Shown piece by piece: positions 7,205-8,711 of a stretch of 8,711 bases of DNA. A program made the translations under genes and the position numbers. Positions within the stretch are counted from its first letter, which is position 1. Each line of letters opens with the position of its first letter. The notes beneath the pieces are model-generated. The model made no database searches and was not told where the DNA came from. It was given only the letters and a program-made list of their open reading frames with translations. Source of the stretch: Candidatus Rifleibacteriota bacterium (lineage in GTDB: Bacteria > Riflebacteria > Ozemobacteria > Ozemobacterales > Ozemobacteraceae); the NCBI GenBank assembly GCA_029564115.1, contig JAKQQP010000093.1:1-8711 (forward strand), written 5' to 3'.

Positions 7205-7237
7205 TTGCACGATAACACCGCTGATGTTATCGTGCAA
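7205..7237 (-). promoter_or_regulatory. Perfect 13-base inverted repeat, candidate operator of pair B
   Basis: TTGCACGATAACA (7205-7217) and its exact complement TGTTATCGTGCAA (7225-7237) are separated by seven bases. It ends 27 bases before the winged-helix gene start and has no U-tract, so an operator bound by the operon's own winged-helix protein is the natural reading. A stable hairpin in the leader is also possible. Confidence 0.65.
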
Positions 7238-7252
7238 CTTTTATGTGATCAA
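7224..7252 (-). promoter_or_regulatory. Possible promoter of pair B
   Basis: On the minus strand TTGATC (7252-7247) and TAACAT (7229-7224) are 17 bases apart, each 4 of 6 to consensus. The -10 would lie inside the inverted repeat, so a bound repressor would block it. Both boxes are weak, and an AT-rich region gives such matches easily. Confidence 0.25.
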
Positions 7253-7340
7253 TATCGATATATCAGCGTTTCCTCTGTAGTACGGTTGCCAACGCGTGAT
7301 ACCTGCACAGAAAGCATTTTTTTACGGGTATTCCCTTATT

Positions 7341-7442
7341 ATAGGCCGCTTCGGCTTCTTCAATGAACAAAAAAACTTTAAGACTGACAAATTCAAAGTA
7401 TTGGATACCGAAGAATTTTTGCGAATAATTGAGAAAAAATAA
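7341..7442 (+). pseudogene. Possible remnant 3' end of a PIN-type gene
   Basis: One plus-strand frame reads GRFGFFNEQKNFKTDKF followed by KVLDTEEFLRIIEKK and a stop at 7440-7442. It has no start codon or ribosome site and is closed upstream by a stop at 7278. The ending (KVLxxEEFL) resembles the last strand and helix of PIN-domain toxins, which often finish in a VLTPEEFL-like tail. This is pattern memory and not a database match; 33 codons could be chance. Confidence 0.3.
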
Positions 7443-7475
7443 TCAGATAACGACAGGTCCTGAGGCTGAAACCTG

Positions 7476-7808
7476 GTTATGAACAGGAGAAGAGCTTTTG
7501 CAGTTCGGCGGGTGTAAAACCGGTTAAATCGCTGATTTCTTCGATCGACAGGCCGGCAGCGTGCATTTTCTGGGCGACTTCAGCCTTGCCTTCGATCTTG
7601 CCTTTTTTATGGCCGCTTTTCTGGCCGCGGGTGAAGGAATCGCCTTTGATGATTTTCAGGGCATCGCGATTTTTTTCGCGAGCTTCCATCAACTGGCGTT
7701 TTTCGGCGTCGGCGTTGATTTTTTTGAATTCGCTGACCATATCAGAGACTCCTTCTTCGGCTTTCAACTCGTCATCGAGTTCGGTTTCCATTTTACCATA
7801 CAGATGCC
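7476..7808. repeat. Direct repeat copy 2 (rpn 3' end)
   Basis: Same orientation as 2614-2970 and about 95% identical by manual alignment, with two fewer 12-base units. The two copies bracket the 4.5 kb segment that contains both nucleotidyltransferase pairs and the 5' two-thirds of the rpn gene. Confidence 0.9.
7477..7791 (-). pseudogene. 5'-truncated copy of the rpn gene 3' end
   Basis: An open frame of 104 residues starting METELDDELKAEEGVSD is nearly identical to the C-terminal 113 residues of the rpn product at 2615-3556. It has one GKIE unit where that protein has three. It lacks the whole nuclease core: neither the Asp nor the ELQ catalytic residues are present. The ATG corresponds to an internal Met of the intact gene and has no convincing Shine-Dalgarno. 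Homology breaks at 7808, six bases before the end of the upstream metallopeptidase gene. The reading frame is still intact with mostly mild substitutions, so a small tail-only protein carrying the basic linker and HTH-like end cannot be excluded. I regard it as a gene fragment. Confidence 0.75.
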
Positions 7809-7813
7809 TTTTT

Positions 7814-8691
7814 TTAAGGCAGGCGCATCATGTTTATTTCTATGCCCTGCCCCTCTGTCGACTGAATTCTGAACTTGTATTCAGAAACTGAGATGTTCGA
7901 CGGTTGCCTGATCGCATAGAATGCGGTTGCGCCGGGCTGAACACTTATAAAAGCTGCCAGATAAGCCGCATCTAGCTGCACAGCTTTGTGAATGGTTATG
8001 TTCATTGGGGTCGTGTAACGATATTTTGCATCAAGGCCGTTGAAGGCTATAACACTGCGCAGGCCTTCGTTTACAACTGCAAATTGCCAGTTTTTAACAA
8101 TGCCCGCAAAACTGCCGGCACCGAAGACATTGTTGAAGTTGGTAACACCAGTGCTCGTAGTCTGAACCAGTGACCTGATTTTGTCGGCCCCATACTGTTC
8201 GAACAGGTAGAAGTTGAACAGTCCCTTCTGGCCATAATGCTCAAAAGCATTTGTCGCATAGCTGAAACTATCAACTTTTACTGTATGAGGATTTTGAGCC
8301 CAGTAGCCAAATCTGGCGTCGTTGGCGGCAGTATCAGTAATTGTCTGCGAATTGTAATAGGTAGTTTTGCCGGCAGCACCTCGAACAGCGCGGTATCTCG
8401 CCTCGACACCGACCGACAGGCTTTCGTCAAGCCATATTTCTTCGAGCAGACTGTCGTAATTGTCTATTCCGGTGCGAACAACACCATGCGGGTAAACTTT
8501 GGCGCTGTAGTTAACAGCGTGCTGCATCTCGTGGGCAATAGTCTCACGGGTGGCGGCAAGCCAGTAGGCCCCAGACCATTTGGCACTGCTCGGGCTCCAG
8601 ACGCCGATCAGGTCTCGCTGGCTGCTGTTGGTCGTTGCGCCGGGTGTCATATCGATTGAATTGAACAGACCGGCAAAACCAGTTTTTGCAT
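7814..8691 (-). CDS. Zinc metallopeptidase, M30 (hyicolysin)-like, 5' end missing
   Basis: The 3' part of a probably secreted gluzincin-type peptidase. The frame is open to the right edge; upstream of the ATG at 8650 it continues as YAKTGFAGLFNSID, so that Met is likely internal. TRETIAHEMQHAVNY holds the zinc site HEMQH with catalytic Glu. About 35 residues on, EEIWLDESLSVGVEARYR supplies the probable third zinc ligand Glu, as in M30 peptidases. GLFNFYLFEQYGADKIRSLVQTTSTGV fits the helical segment of that family. The C-terminal 70 residues are strand-rich, like a small beta domain, and end in EINMMRLP. The gene start, signal peptide and propeptide lie beyond the contig. Its stop is followed almost directly by the rpn fragment. 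No partner gene is visible. The HExxH assignment is strong, the M30 assignment moderate. Confidence 0.75.
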
Positions 8692-8711
8692 AGATCGGAA
8701 GAGCGTCGTGT
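8692..8711. other. Illumina adapter sequence (assembly artefact)
   Basis: The last 20 bases begin AGATCGGAAGAGC and continue GTCGTGT, exactly the start of the standard Illumina TruSeq adapter. This is not genomic. The window edge is therefore a contig end, and the reading frame of the metallopeptidase should not be extended into it. Confidence 0.96.

Noticed and set aside
7178..7237. 20-residue N-terminal extension of the pair B winged-helix protein from a TTG
   Set aside because: It would translate the perfect inverted repeat, and the ATG at 7177 has a good Shine-Dalgarno.
2614..7808. Composite transposon with the rpn copies as insertion sequences
   Set aside because: No terminal inverted repeats or target-site duplication are visible at the repeat ends, and one copy lacks the nuclease.
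7806..7820. GCCTT-AAGGC hairpin at the metallopeptidase stop as terminator
   Set aside because: Only five base pairs and no following U-run on the minus strand.

Overview
The window looks like an accessory stretch of a bacterial chromosome of moderate GC content. Dense genes, Shine-Dalgarno sites, a VapBC pair and an Rpn-family nuclease gene fit a bacterium. I cannot name the phylum from sequence alone. Positions 640-2600 look more GC-rich than the AT-rich 5370-7440 block, which suggests segments of different origin. The last 20 bases match an Illumina adapter, so the right edge is probably the end of a short-read contig and not real DNA.

Layout. Left edge (1-569, minus strand): a VapB/VapC toxin-antitoxin operon with a good promoter and a paired-repeat operator candidate; vapC runs off the window. 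Positions 640-2569 (minus): two envelope-type genes, an NlpC/P60-like cysteine hydrolase with an N-terminal hydrophobic segment and a small single-pass membrane protein just downstream. Positions 2615-3556 (minus): a full-length Rpn-family PD-(D/E)XK nuclease gene. Positions 3777-5367 (plus) and 7177-5442 (minus): two convergent two-gene operons, each pairing a minimal-type nucleotidyltransferase with a winged-helix protein. Positions 7341-7442 hold a possible remnant coding tail. Positions 7476-7808 hold a 5'-truncated second copy of the Rpn 3' end. Positions 7814-8691 (minus): a 5'-incomplete HExxH metallopeptidase resembling the M30 (hyicolysin) family.

How it may work together. The two nucleotidyltransferase/winged-helix pairs resemble AbiE-type toxin-antitoxin or phage-defence modules in their logic (nucleotidyltransferase effector plus DNA-binding partner), but neither is a clear textbook AbiE and the gene order is opposite in the two. 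They face each other tail to tail with 74 bp between stop codons. The block holding both, together with the 5' part of the rpn gene, lies between two direct repeats of the rpn 3' end (about 95% identical by my count). A second pair carries a perfect 13-bp inverted repeat just upstream, as expected for an autoregulated operon. With vapBC and a possible PIN-gene remnant, the window is best read as a small defence/toxin-antitoxin island next to Rpn-type nuclease genes that may help it recombine.
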